DNA of 64,000 bases from Ruegeria atlantica (GTDB taxonomy: Bacteria > Pseudomonadota > Alphaproteobacteria > Rhodobacterales > Rhodobacteraceae), in contig NZ_WQCG01000002.1 of the NCBI RefSeq assembly GCF_013032505.1, positions 1 through 64,000 of the forward strand. Reading direction: 5' to 3'. A program made the position numbers and the translations under genes. This document shows, piece by piece, positions 52,030-62,016 of this stretch (position 1 is the stretch's first letter; every line of letters begins with the position of its first letter). Under the pieces are notes generated by a model that saw only the letters and a program-made list of their open reading frames with translations, ran no database searches and was not told where the DNA came from.

Positions 52030-53658
52030 TTATTCGGCGGTTTTGTAGAGGTTCTTGGAATACCAGTTCTGCTCTACGTTGTTGACCGGCCAGTTACCGA
52101 CATCGCTGTCCATCATGTAGACGCCAGCATAGTGATAGATCGGGATAACGGGGGTCTCTTGCGCGATAATGCGCTCGACCTCGGTGTACAGAGGTGCAGC
52201 ATCGTCAGAAGTTTTAGCTTCGGACAGCAGTTCATCAACGCGGGCGTTGTTATACTTGCCGTCGTTATAGCCAGAATCCGACTGCAGCAGGTCGAGGAAG
52301 GTCGACGCTTCGTTATAGTCGCCACACCATGCGCCACGGGCCAGATCGAAGTTCTGGTTTCCGCGTTCTTCTAGGAAAATCTTCCATTCCATGTTGGCCA
52401 GTTCAGCGTTTACACCCAGCTTTTGCTTCCACATCTGGCTCAGCGCCACGGCAACCTTTTTGTGCGCTTCCGAGGTGTTGTAGACCATCTCGAAGCTCAG
52501 CGGGTTGTCGGGACCATAACCAGCCGCGGCCAGCAGTTCCTTGGCCAGTTCGTCACGCTCTGCCTGAGACATCGACGCCATTTCTACGTCCGGAACGTCA
52601 AAGCCTGCGGTCGCTGCCGGTGCAAAGGTGTAAGCCTGTGGTTGTCCACCAGCCATGATGTTTTCAGTGATGATTTTACGGTCAACGGCCAGCGACAGCG
52701 CCTGACGGACATTCGGGTCCTTAAAGGCTTCGGGGCCGCCATCGGACAGGTTAAACGTGTAATAGTAGTTACACAGACGCGGGAAGCTGATCGCCTCTTC
52801 CGGGTGTTCTTTTTGCAGACGCGGGAACTGACCGGCGGGAACTTCGGTGCGATCCAGCTCACCTGCCAGGTAACGGGTCAGAGCAACGTTTTCATCGTTG
52901 ATGACCAAGGCGACAACCTTTTCGATGATGGTGTTGTCATTGTCCCAATAGTTCTCGTTCCGCTCACGGACCGAACGTTCCTGCGGCAGATGCTCGGTCA
53001 GAACATAAGCGCCATTCGATACGATGTTTTCAGGTTTGGTCCACGCGTCGCCGAACTCTTCAATGACTTTCTGCGGGGCAGGGAATGTGGTCGAGTGTGT
53101 GGTCATCTGCGGGAAGTACGGCAGCGGCGCGCTCAGTTTGACCTCAAGCGTTTTGTCGTCGATGGCTTTAACGCCCAGATCGTCAGTCGGTTTGTCACCT
53201 GCGATGATTTCCGATGCGTTCTCGATCGACATCAGTTCCATGAACCACGCATAAGGCGAGGACAGGGCGGGATCGACGGCGCGCTTCCAGGCGTATACAA
53301 AATCGCCTGCTGTCACCGGATCACCATTCGACCACTTCGCATCGTCGCGCAGAGTAAAGGTGTAGACGTCTTTGGTGTCGTTGGTTGTAAAGCCGGTCGC
53401 AACACCAGGAATCAGGTTACCGTCTTCGTCCTGGTTCATCAGGCCTTCGAAAAGGTCACGAACGATCTCGGCGCCGGATACATCTTCAACAACCTGAGGG
53501 TCGACTGAGCTGTGCTCGTCAAGAATACGATAGGTAAAGGTCTGGTCATCCGCCAGCGCTTCGCCGGTTTCTGGATGGGTTCCGGCGGCAAAGGCAGCGC
53601 CTGTAATCATGGTCGAGGTCAGAAGCCCCGCAAGAGATGTACGAAAATACTTGTTCAT
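52030..53658 (-). CDS. oppA: Oligopeptide ABC transporter substrate-binding protein OppA
   Basis: A periplasmic peptide-binding protein of 542 aa, the same length as E. coli OppA. The signal peptide MNKYFRTSLAGLLTSTMITG is followed by a cluster C family 5 binding protein (RDLFEGLMNQDEDG, WSNGDPVTAGDFVYAWKRAVDP, ARGAWCGDYNEASTFLDLL). GGGAG precedes ATG 53658. First gene of the opp operon. Confidence 0.96.
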   Translation of the reverse strand: MNKYFRTSLAGLLTSTMITGAAFAAGTHPETGEALADDQTFTYRILDEHSSVDPQVVEDVSGAEIVRDLFEGLMNQDEDGNLIPGVATGFTTNDTKDVYTFTLRDDAKWSNGDPVTAGDFVYAWKRAVDPALSSPYAWFMELMSIENASEIIAGDKPTDDLGVKAIDDKTLEVKLSAPLPYFPQMTTHSTTFPAPQKVIEEFGDAWTKPENIVSNGAYVLTEHLPQERSVRERNENYWDNDNTIIEKVVALVINDENVALTRYLAGELDRTEVPAGQFPRLQKEHPEEAISFPRLCNYYYTFNLSDGGPEAFKDPNVRQALSLAVDRKIITENIMAGGQPQAYTFAPAATAGFDVPDVEMASMSQAERDELAKELLAAAGYGPDNPLSFEMVYNTSEAHKKVAVALSQMWKQKLGVNAELANMEWKIFLEERGNQNFDLARGAWCGDYNEASTFLDLLQSDSGYNDGKYNNARVDELLSEAKTSDDAAPLYTEVERIIAQETPVIPIYHYAGVYMMDSDVGNWPVNNVEQNWYSKNLYKTAE

Positions 53659-54060
53659 GTGTTTCAACTCCCGTTTTTTTCGGCGACCCACGCGCATCCT
53701 TTCAGGATGGCTGAGGACCACCATGTTTGTCCGACCCATAAAGAGACCGGGACTGGTTCGAATTTTGCTTTTTCAGATCGCAATGAACACCGCGTCGCAG
53801 TCTTTCGGTTTGCAGTCGGGAACGTGTTTGCAAAAGTCGCCTTTCACTGATGCCGAACGTGGCATTATTTCAAAAAAGGTTAAAGCCTTTGCCTGAAAAT
53901 TGAGCAACCAGAGGTGGATTGTGAATGGAAACGGGGTTCAGTCGGAAATATTATACTGAAACATGTGGGGTTCGTGACATTTTCGTGAAGGGGTTCGATT
54001 TCAGTTGAGCGCTTACCGTCGGGTCACATGCAAACAGGCCGCCGGTAGCAGGGCGAATCG
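53659..54060. other. Non-coding region upstream of oppA
   Basis: About 400 bases between oppA and the lytic transglycosylase stop hold no recognisable gene. It should contain the opp promoter; the A/T-rich part around 53940-53960 is the most promoter-like. No riboswitch or repeat was found by eye. Confidence 0.4.
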
Positions 54061-55296
54061 CTAACGGGTCAACGCAGTCTTCAGGCGCGCATTTGGAAAA
54101 CAGGTCGGAGACAGATCATTCGCCAGCTGCCAACGCCCGATCGAACGGCGGGTCTTGAAGCCGGGTAGGCCATCCGCCCCTCCGACGTCGTGGCCTTGTT
54201 GTTCCAGTCTGCGCTGCATGGCTGCGATATCGGATCGGTACATGGCGTCAATCCTGCCCCAACGGCCTGAGAAATCCCCGACACCGTACTGTATGCGGTC
54301 CCCGACATGCCCAACGAACAAGGCGTACAGATCGCTTTTGTTGTATTCCTTGAGGACATAGAAGTTGGGCGTAACAACAAAGGCGGGACCGTTTCGCCCG
54401 GCGGGCATCATTAAATACCCTTCTCCGGACAGTTCATGATTTGGAAATGGTTTGCCCGACACGCGCTCAATACCCATTCCATTCCAGTCTCGAATGGGTC
54501 TGCCTTGATCGGGGCCTTCCAGTGCGCAGGAGATGCTGTCCGGTACTGTGACTTCGAACCCCCAATCGCGCCCCGTTTGCCAGCCATGCTTCGCCAGATA
54601 GTTCCCGATGGAAGCAATGGTATCCTCGGCCGAGGTCCAAATATCGGCATTTCCGTCCGCGTTCCCGTCGGTCGCATAGGTCAGAAAATTGGACGGCATG
54701 AATTGTGGCTGGCCCAAAGCGCCCGCCCAGCTGCTTTTCATTACTCCTGGCGGCGCATCGCCCGCTTCTGCGATTTGCAGCGCTGCGATCAGCTCTTTTG
54801 TGAAATAGTCAGCACGGGTGCTCATGAACCCTTTAGTGCCCAGCACCTGGAAGGCGTTGTGCCGAATAGGGACTTGCCCATATCCGCTCTCACGTCCCCA
54901 GATGGCCAGAATGATGCGGGCCGGAACGCCGGTTTCGGCTTCGACACGCGACAAGGTTGCTGCGTGCCGCCGGGCCATCTGCCGCCCGACTGACGTGGCA
55001 CCTTGAACCGAACCCGCACTGAAATAACGACCCGGAGATCCAAATTCAGCCTGCTTTTGATCTTTGGGAGTTTTGGTCGGTTGTCCCGGCGGCACGAGAT
55101 CAGGCAGTTTCCAATTGAGAGTGACACCGTCAAATGCTTGCTGCATTGTGCGTCTGGATACGCCCTTGGCCCGCGCCCTTGGCCAGACGGTTTCTTGCAA
55201 CCACGATTGGAATTGTTTTTCAACCGCAGCACGATCTTGCGCGGTTGCACCAGTAGTTAGGCACCAAAAACCCAGGACGAAAATGATCCATCGCAT
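54061..55296 (-). CDS. Lytic murein transglycosylase (MltB-like) with peptidoglycan-binding domain
   Basis: A 411-aa periplasmic enzyme that cleaves the glycan chain to 1,6-anhydromuropeptides. The signal peptide MRWIIFVLGFWCLTTGATAQ is followed by the MltB/Slt-family catalytic region with Glu136 in IWGRESGYGQ, LGQPQFMPSNF, and a C-terminal putative peptidoglycan-binding domain (about 340-400). The frame could extend upstream but ATG 55296 gives the signal peptide. Divergent from cyoABCD. Confidence 0.92.
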   Translation of the reverse strand: MRWIIFVLGFWCLTTGATAQDRAAVEKQFQSWLQETVWPRARAKGVSRRTMQQAFDGVTLNWKLPDLVPPGQPTKTPKDQKQAEFGSPGRYFSAGSVQGATSVGRQMARRHAATLSRVEAETGVPARIILAIWGRESGYGQVPIRHNAFQVLGTKGFMSTRADYFTKELIAALQIAEAGDAPPGVMKSSWAGALGQPQFMPSNFLTYATDGNADGNADIWTSAEDTIASIGNYLAKHGWQTGRDWGFEVTVPDSISCALEGPDQGRPIRDWNGMGIERVSGKPFPNHELSGEGYLMMPAGRNGPAFVVTPNFYVLKEYNKSDLYALFVGHVGDRIQYGVGDFSGRWGRIDAMYRSDIAAMQRRLEQQGHDVGGADGLPGFKTRRSIGRWQLANDLSPTCFPNARLKTALTR

Positions 55297-55481
55297 CGCC
55301 CAAGGTCTGGCTTGGCCAGAGCGGCAAGTCAACAGCGGCTTTCCTGCAATTTGTCTGTGCCTATACCCGCTGGTGGTCTGGGTTCGTCGCGGAACGTTGG
55401 GCCTTTAGGAAAAAACCTTGAGAAATTTCATTTGTCTGCCGATAGTTGGCCCGAGAGGTTGGTTCAGGAGGATAAACAGGC

Positions 55482-56444
55482 GTGGCTCTTTTCCGAATGT
55501 CACCAAAGGCGATGCAATTCGTGATCGCCACCGCGGCTCTCTCTGTAACGGCCCAGGCTGCTTGCGCCAGTGACAGTTTCATGGACCCGCAGGGTCCGAT
55601 TGCCTCTGTCCAAAAACTTCATCTTTTCCGCGCAACAGCCCTGATCCTTTTGGCCGTGGTTCCGGTTCTTGTTTTGGTGCCGCTGATCGCCCTCCGGTAC
55701 CGGCGACGCAAGGGTGGCGATGCCGTATATCGGCCCAAATGGGATTTCTCTGGGAGGCTGGAGTTCGTCATGTGGGGCGTGCCAGTCCTGATTGTCGCGC
55801 TGCTGTCCTTCTATCTTTGGAAGGCGACCCACCGGTTGGACCCATATTCGGATCGCTTTGGCGAAATGCCTGCGCTGAACGTTCAGGTCGTCGGATTGGA
55901 TTGGAAATGGTTGTTCATCTACCCCGATCTGGGCATCGCCAGCGTTGGAGAGCTGGGTATTCCGGTCAAACAGCAGGTCGCCATGACGCTGACGACCGAT
56001 ACCGTGATGCAGTCCTTCATGATTCCGGCTTTGGCAGGTCAGATTTACGCAATGCCTGGTATGACCACGGAATTGCATATCGTGTCGGATGTGCCCGCCA
56101 CAATGCAGGGCGAGAACACGCAATATAACGGGCGGGGGTTCACCAAACAGAAGTTCCAAACCGTTGCCATGTCCGCCGAGGAATTCAACGAATGGGTCGA
56201 CAAGGTGCGCAGCAACAGCATTGCGCTGAACGACGAAACTTACCGCATCTTGGCTATGCGATCGGATCGGGACGAGGTCCAGGCCGCGTTGGGAACTGCG
56301 CAAATGCCAGATAACGCGTTATATTTCACGCTGGAGGACAACAACCTGTTTAGCTCGATTGTGCATCGGTATCACGGCGGCAAGGCCCTGACCGCAGACC
56401 AACAGCCGGGGACGGTAGAATTCGGGCAGGAGGCACAGCGATGA
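55482..56444 (+). CDS. cyoA: Ubiquinol oxidase subunit II
   Basis: Subunit II of a bo3-type quinol oxidase, 320 aa. A signal segment and two membrane helices (about 45-70 and 92-112) precede a cupredoxin-fold domain. The CuA ligands of cytochrome c oxidase are missing (VMQSFMIPALAGQIYAMPGM instead), so it is quinol-type. A GTG at 55482 has AGGAGG ten bases ahead. It overlaps cyoB by four bases. Confidence 0.93.
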   Translation: MALFRMSPKAMQFVIATAALSVTAQAACASDSFMDPQGPIASVQKLHLFRATALILLAVVPVLVLVPLIALRYRRRKGGDAVYRPKWDFSGRLEFVMWGVPVLIVALLSFYLWKATHRLDPYSDRFGEMPALNVQVVGLDWKWLFIYPDLGIASVGELGIPVKQQVAMTLTTDTVMQSFMIPALAGQIYAMPGMTTELHIVSDVPATMQGENTQYNGRGFTKQKFQTVAMSAEEFNEWVDKVRSNSIALNDETYRILAMRSDRDEVQAALGTAQMPDNALYFTLEDNNLFSSIVHRYHGGKALTADQQPGTVEFGQEAQR

Positions 56445-58531
56445 CCACCAATGGGTCTGGCTTCTTTGGCCGCTTAGACTGGGACGCGTTTCCGATTGCA
56501 GGGCTTATACAGAATCCCAACACGAACGAAATTGTCGCCAATGCGGCGGCTGGGATCGTAATCGTCGGCGTCATTGCCGTTGTTGGAATACTGACGTGGT
56601 TCCGCCTGTGGGGACCTTTGTGGCGCGAGTGGTTGACCAGCACGGACCACAAGAAGATCGGCATCATGTATATCGTCTTTGCAATTGTCATGCTGGCGCG
56701 TGGCGTGTTGGAAGGCGTTGTGATGCGAGCTCAGCAGGCGGCGGGGCCAGGCGATGGCTTTCTGGAGGCCGAGCATTTTGCCGAGCTCTTCAGTACTCAC
56801 GGAACCATCATGATCTTCTTCGTCGCCGTACCATTTGTGTTCGGTCTTGCGAATTTCCTGATACCGCTGATGATCGGCGCGCGCGATGTGGCTTTTCCCG
56901 TGATGAACCAGATCAGTCTTGGGCTGACCGTCTCGGCCGGGATGATGCTGATGGTCTCGCTTGTGGTGGGCGAGTTTTCGACCGGCGGCTGGACAGCATA
57001 TCCGCCATATACCGGAGCTACGTTCAATCCCGGTGTCGGTCCGGACTACTGGATCTGGGCCATCGTCGTGTCAGGCATCGGCACCACACTTACAGGCATC
57101 AACTTTGCCGTCACCATCTATAAACTGCGCGCACCGGGCATGAAGTTTATGCGCCTGCCGATGTATTGCTGGACAATCATCTGCAGCTCAATCCTGATCG
57201 TCTTTGCCATGCCGCCTCTTGGGGTTGCCGCATTGATGCTGGCAGCTGACAGGTATTTGGATTTTCATTTCTTCACCAACGACCTTGGTGGAAATATGAT
57301 GAACTATGCCAACCTTTTCTGGTTGTTTGGCCACCCTGAGGTTTATCTGTTGGTTCTGCCAGCTTATGGCATCTATTCCGAGGTCTTTGCGACGTTCTCG
57401 GCCAAGCGCTTGTATGGCTACAATTCACTGGTCATCGCCACCATGTCGATTGCAGTGCTGTCGTTCACCGTCTGGCTGCACCACTTCTTCACTATGGGCC
57501 AAAGCGCGCTGATCAACGCCGTCTTTGGCATTGCCACCATGCTGATCGCAATCCCGACCGGTGTGAAAGTCTATGACTGGATGGCGACGCTGTTCCGGGG
57601 ACGTATCCGGTTTTCGGTGCCCATGCTTTATGGGCTGGCTTTCCTGATGTTGTTTGTGATCGGCGGGCTTTCCGGTGTGATCCTTGCGAACCCAACAGTT
57701 GATTATCAGGTCCACAATACACTTTTTCTTGTCGCCCACTTCCACAACGTGCTGCTGCCCGGGGTGCTGTTTGGGTTGCTCGCCGGCTACAATTACTGGT
57801 TCCCCAAGGCTTTCGGTTTCCGCCTCAACGAATTCTGGGGCCGAGCTTCGGTTGCGCTGTGGACTGTCGGCTTCATGCTGACCTTCCTTCCATTGTACTT
57901 TGTCGGCCTGATGGGCATGCCACGCCGGTCATTCAGTTGGGAGGACCCAAGTTTTCACCCATACATGATCGTCGCCGTTGTCGGCGCATTGATCATATTG
58001 GCTGCTTTGCTGTCAGTGGTCATCCAATTGTGGGTCAGTATTCGCGAACGTGAAAAGACCCGCGTTCCGGTCGGCGATCCTTGGGATGCGCGGACATTGG
58101 AATGGTCGATTCCGGCCCCACCACCTCCGTATAATTTTGCAATCATCCCTCATGTGACCGATCGCGATAACTTCGCCGCCGCGAAAGAACGTGGCAACGC
58201 GTACCCGGCGCCCGATGCCTATGAGGACATCTCGGTGCCGCTCAACACCGGAATAGGTTTCCTTCTCTGCGTGCTCAGCGGGGTTTGGATGTTTGCGCTG
58301 GTGTGGTGGATCTGGTGGCTGGCAGCATTGATGACACTCTTGATGCTTGCGTCCTTTATAGCATGGACGTTCAAAGCCGAAACAGAGCGCGTCATTCCGG
58401 CAGAAGAGGTGCGCAAGAAGCACGAAGCCTGGTTGGATCTGGTTCACAATTCCACGCCTGTCGACCGCGATCACGAAACAGCTCCGGAAAACCGCGGACT
58501 AGCCTGCCCTGATCTGGAGGCCGTGACATGA
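56441..58531 (+). CDS. cyoB: Ubiquinol oxidase subunit I
   Basis: Haem-copper oxidase subunit I, 696 aa with 14-15 helices. The CuB and haem ligands are in GHPEVYLLVLPAYG, WLHHFFTMG and AHFHNVLLPG. It forms the oxygen-reducing and proton-pumping core. Overlaps cyoA and cyoC by four bases each. Confidence 0.97.
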   Translation: MTTNGSGFFGRLDWDAFPIAGLIQNPNTNEIVANAAAGIVIVGVIAVVGILTWFRLWGPLWREWLTSTDHKKIGIMYIVFAIVMLARGVLEGVVMRAQQAAGPGDGFLEAEHFAELFSTHGTIMIFFVAVPFVFGLANFLIPLMIGARDVAFPVMNQISLGLTVSAGMMLMVSLVVGEFSTGGWTAYPPYTGATFNPGVGPDYWIWAIVVSGIGTTLTGINFAVTIYKLRAPGMKFMRLPMYCWTIICSSILIVFAMPPLGVAALMLAADRYLDFHFFTNDLGGNMMNYANLFWLFGHPEVYLLVLPAYGIYSEVFATFSAKRLYGYNSLVIATMSIAVLSFTVWLHHFFTMGQSALINAVFGIATMLIAIPTGVKVYDWMATLFRGRIRFSVPMLYGLAFLMLFVIGGLSGVILANPTVDYQVHNTLFLVAHFHNVLLPGVLFGLLAGYNYWFPKAFGFRLNEFWGRASVALWTVGFMLTFLPLYFVGLMGMPRRSFSWEDPSFHPYMIVAVVGALIILAALLSVVIQLWVSIREREKTRVPVGDPWDARTLEWSIPAPPPPYNFAIIPHVTDRDNFAAAKERGNAYPAPDAYEDISVPLNTGIGFLLCVLSGVWMFALVWWIWWLAALMTLLMLASFIAWTFKAETERVIPAEEVRKKHEAWLDLVHNSTPVDRDHETAPENRGLACPDLEAVT

Positions 58532-59160
58532 AACGCGCGCCTACACACAGCTACCCCGGTCTGAACCTCGGACGTCGGCACGCAAGTGCTGACAGGGCAA
58601 GCGAAGTCGTTACCTTCGGCTTCTGGGTCTTTCTGATGAGCGATCTGGTTTATTTCGGACTGATGTTCGCGATCTACATCACGATGATTGATGCACAGGC
58701 CGGCGGACCGGGGCCACACGAACTGTTCGACCTACAAAGCATCTTTGCCCAGACACTTATTCTTTTGACCAGCAGCCTCACCGTGGGTCTGGCGATGCTG
58801 GCGCTAAAATACAACCTTCCGCGATGGCGGATCGTATTCTGGTTCTCCGTTACACTGCTATTGGGTCTCAGTTTTCTGGTTCTGGAAATCCGCGATTTCA
58901 TGGCGATGGCCGAAAAAGGCGGTATCCCTCAGCGCAGCGGTTTTCTGTCAGCATTTTATGGGTTGGTGCCCTTACACGGATTGCACGTTGCAACCGGGTG
59001 CCTATGGTTAATCGTACTTGGTATCCAGCTACGGATCTTCGGCCTGACCGATCTGCTGATGTCACGCGTGGTGCGGTTGGCGCTGTTCTGGCACTTTCTC
59101 GACCTGATCTGGATCGGCATCATCACAATCGTCTATTTCGGGGGGCTGACCTATGGATAA
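58528..59160 (+). CDS. cyoC: Ubiquinol oxidase subunit III
   Basis: A 210-aa membrane protein with five helices, of the haem-copper oxidase subunit III family (GFWVFLMSDLVYFGLMFA, LVPLHGLHVATGCLWL). It overlaps cyoB by four and cyoD by eight bases. Confidence 0.95.
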   Translation: MKRAPTHSYPGLNLGRRHASADRASEVVTFGFWVFLMSDLVYFGLMFAIYITMIDAQAGGPGPHELFDLQSIFAQTLILLTSSLTVGLAMLALKYNLPRWRIVFWFSVTLLLGLSFLVLEIRDFMAMAEKGGIPQRSGFLSAFYGLVPLHGLHVATGCLWLIVLGIQLRIFGLTDLLMSRVVRLALFWHFLDLIWIGIITIVYFGGLTYG

Positions 59161-59479
59161 ACGCAGCGAAATGCATCGCCGCGAGCGTCGCCGTTATGTA
59201 ATCGGCTACGGTGGGTCTCTTTTGTTGACCTTTGCCGTTTTCGGAATCGCTTATCGATACGGCATTGAAACAAAAGGCGTCTACCTTGCGATCAGCCTGC
59301 TTGGGCTGGCGCAGCTGATCGTACAATTGGTCTATTTTCTGCATATCGACCGACGTCGCAGTAGTCGCGAGGATCTCGATCTAATTCTGTTCTCCACACT
59401 GGTGCTGCTGATCATCATTCTTGGAACGGTTTGGATCATGGGTAATCTGGCGGTTCGGATGCACACCTTTCCAATGTGA
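59153..59479 (+). CDS. cyoD: Ubiquinol oxidase subunit IV
   Basis: A 108-aa protein with three helices, of the cytochrome o ubiquinol oxidase subunit IV family (QLIVQLVYFLHID, LFSTLVLLIIILGTVWIM). No cyoE (haem O synthase) follows; emrA begins 34 bases downstream. Confidence 0.92.
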   Translation: MDKRSEMHRRERRRYVIGYGGSLLLTFAVFGIAYRYGIETKGVYLAISLLGLAQLIVQLVYFLHIDRRRSSREDLDLILFSTLVLLIIILGTVWIMGNLAVRMHTFPM

Positions 59480-59512
59480 CATCTGACTGAGCCGAACGAA
59501 GGGGACGGGTTT

Positions 59513-60496
59513 ATGAAATCTCTCAAGGTCATCGGTGCTGCGGTCATTGTGGGCGCAATTGCGGCTGGTCTTTTGGTGTATTGGCGGCATCAGGAACGTT
59601 ACCCTTCGACCGACGATGCCTATGTGGGGGCGAACATCATCTACGTGGCGCCACAGGTCACCGGTCAGGTTGCCGAAGTGCTTGTGATTGAAAACCAGCC
59701 GGTCAAAACAGGGGACTTGTTGTTCACGATCGACGATACGCAATTCAAAGCTTCGGTCGATCAAGCCAAGGCCAACCTCGATAGCGCGGTGCAGCAAGCG
59801 CAGTCTTACAGTACACAGATCGCGGCCGCACAAGCGGTGGTCGAAAGCACGCAGTCGGCTTACAATACCGCGCAAAGCAATCTGGAACGTGCTAAGGCTT
59901 TGTTTTCAGATGGTGATCTGGCACAGGCATCACTGGATCAGTCGAGTTCGGAATTTGCGCGCGCCGCAGCGCAACTTACCACAAGCCAATCCGCTCTATT
60001 GGCCTTGCAAAGTGGTCTGGCGGCCAAACAGGACGATATACTGTCATCGCAAGCCCAAGTGGAAATTGCGCAGGCCAATCAAAATTGGACCAAGATCTTT
60101 GCATCGGCAGATGGGTGGATCGCCAACCTGACCCTTAGACCTGGATCTTCGGTTTCAGCCAACGCGCCGCAGTTTTCCATAGTCGAGTCGTCTGATTGGT
60201 GGGTAGACGCCAATTTCAAAGAGACTTCTCTGCCACGAATACGTCCGGGTCAGCAGGTCACGGTAAAGATCGACATGATGCCGGGCGTCACTCTGACAGG
60301 CAAGGTTGCGTCAATCGGACGGGGGTCGGGAGATACATTCTCACTGTTGCCATCCGAGAATGCCAGCGGAAATTGGGTCAAGGTCACGCGGCGCTTTCCA
60401 GTGCGGGTGGAGCTTGACCCGACGGACGCACCATTGCGCGTAGGTGGCAGCAGCAAGGTGACCGTGGACACCACCACGCCGCAGGCCCAAAAATGA
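59513..60496 (+). CDS. emrA: HlyD/EmrA-family membrane fusion protein
   Basis: Periplasmic adaptor of 327 aa linking an MFS pump to an outer-membrane channel. One N-terminal membrane helix (about 5-22) is followed by the lipoyl-type motif YVGANIIYVAPQVTGQVAEV, a coiled coil of about 100 residues and a beta-barrel domain. GAAGGGG stands upstream of ATG 59513. It overlaps emrB by four bases. Confidence 0.93.
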   Translation: MKSLKVIGAAVIVGAIAAGLLVYWRHQERYPSTDDAYVGANIIYVAPQVTGQVAEVLVIENQPVKTGDLLFTIDDTQFKASVDQAKANLDSAVQQAQSYSTQIAAAQAVVESTQSAYNTAQSNLERAKALFSDGDLAQASLDQSSSEFARAAAQLTTSQSALLALQSGLAAKQDDILSSQAQVEIAQANQNWTKIFASADGWIANLTLRPGSSVSANAPQFSIVESSDWWVDANFKETSLPRIRPGQQVTVKIDMMPGVTLTGKVASIGRGSGDTFSLLPSENASGNWVKVTRRFPVRVELDPTDAPLRVGGSSKVTVDTTTPQAQK

Positions 60497-62016
60497 CGTC
60501 TTCGGCGGCAAGCCACGTCAATCCGGTGATAGTGGTTGCAGTTGTTCTAAGTGCTATTCTCGAGGTGCTGGACAGCACAATCGTGAATGTCGCGTTGCCC
60601 CATATTCAGGCAGCCTTTGGTGCAACAACCGATCAAGCCACGTGGATTCTGACCAGCTATATCGTTTCTGCCGTTGTGGTCATGCCACTGACCGGTTTTG
60701 TTGCCCGCCGCGTCGGCCGTCGACGCCTGATCCTGACCGCCGTGACCGGCTTCGCGACGATGTCGGTCATGTGTGGCCTGTCCTGGAGCCTTGAGACAAT
60801 CGTCGCTTTTCGCCTTGCTCAAGGCATGTTCGGCGCGTTTCTGATCCCGTTGTCCCAATCTATATTGTTCGATGCGTTCCCCCGCGAAAAGCGCGGGCAG
60901 GCGATGGCGGTCTTCGGTTTGGGGGTCGTCGTAGCTCCGGTATTGGGGCCTACGGTCGGGGCGATCCTGACCGAATATTTTTCGTGGCGCATGGTGTTCT
61001 TCGTGAACCTGCCGGTGGCTGCGATGGCGTTGCTTTTGCTGGCCGGAGAGTTGCCGGACGATGAAACAGAAGAAGTCCGCATCGATTGGACCGGCCTTGC
61101 CCTTCTGGCCATCGGAATTGGCTGCCTTCAATTTTTTCTGGATCAGGGAGAAACCAAAGACTGGCTGTCATCGCGGGTCATTCAGGTTGCTGTCATCGCG
61201 TCGATTTTGGGCGCGCTTGGGTTCATAATTCATGTTCTGACCACCGAGAAGCCGGTAGTCGATTTGCGGTTTTTCGCGGATCGCAATTTTGCGCTGTGTA
61301 ATCTGGTCATCGCCGGATTTGCGATTTCCCTTTTTGGAGGTATCGCGATCCTGCCGACTTTCGTTCAGAATCTGCTGGACTATCCAGTCATCACATCCGG
61401 ACATCTGTTTATACCGCGAGGCGTCGCGGCGGGGCTGTCGATGGTCCTGACCGGCGCAGTTCTGGTCACGCGTTTTGACCCGCGCGTTCTGGCTGGTTTG
61501 GGCATGTTTCTGACGGCCGTCAGCAATTTCATGATGGGCAGGCTCAACATGGATGCAGGTTTTTGGGAACTGGCCTGGCCAGGAGCAGTAAGTGGTCTGG
61601 GTATGGGACTGGTGTTTGTGCCAATGTCGATTTTGGCTTTCGAGAGCATCTCGAAGACCCGTCAGGACGAAGCATCCGGCCTGTTCAATGTGACCCGCCA
61701 GCTTGGGTCATCGGTTGGTATTTCTCTGGTGGGCACTTGGGTCGTTCGTGGGCTTCAGACAAACACAGCTGTTCTCAGTCAAAACGTGACGCCCTATAAC
61801 CCGGCCGCACAAGCCTATCTTGCGCCCCTGAACTTGACACCGGATAGTGCAGAGGGGGCCGCCATTCTGGGGCAGGAAATTGCGCAGCAGGCTGAATTGA
61901 TTTCGTATCTGACCGTATTCAACAACCTTGGGCTTTTGGCATTAGCAACCATTCCGCTGCTGCTCTTTTGTAAGGCACCGAAACCGGGAACGCAGGCGTC
62001 AGTGCCCGCACATTAA
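60493..62016 (+). CDS. emrB: DHA2-family MFS drug efflux transporter
   Basis: A 507-aa proton antiporter of the EmrB/DHA2 family with 14 predicted helices. It shows LDSTIVNVALPHIQ in helix 1, the DQATWILTSYIVSAVVVMP motif and GVVVAPVLGPTVGAILTE in helix 5. Works with EmrA to export toxic compounds or fatty acids. Substrate unknown. Confidence 0.94.
   Translation: MTSSAASHVNPVIVVAVVLSAILEVLDSTIVNVALPHIQAAFGATTDQATWILTSYIVSAVVVMPLTGFVARRVGRRRLILTAVTGFATMSVMCGLSWSLETIVAFRLAQGMFGAFLIPLSQSILFDAFPREKRGQAMAVFGLGVVVAPVLGPTVGAILTEYFSWRMVFFVNLPVAAMALLLLAGELPDDETEEVRIDWTGLALLAIGIGCLQFFLDQGETKDWLSSRVIQVAVIASILGALGFIIHVLTTEKPVVDLRFFADRNFALCNLVIAGFAISLFGGIAILPTFVQNLLDYPVITSGHLFIPRGVAAGLSMVLTGAVLVTRFDPRVLAGLGMFLTAVSNFMMGRLNMDAGFWELAWPGAVSGLGMGLVFVPMSILAFESISKTRQDEASGLFNVTRQLGSSVGISLVGTWVVRGLQTNTAVLSQNVTPYNPAAQAYLAPLNLTPDSAEGAAILGQEIAQQAELISYLTVFNNLGLLALATIPLLLFCKAPKPGTQASVPAH

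Noticed and set aside
53512-53896. Forward-strand open frames over the oppA start and leader
   Set aside because: They are antisense to the signal-peptide region of oppA and have no family resemblance.
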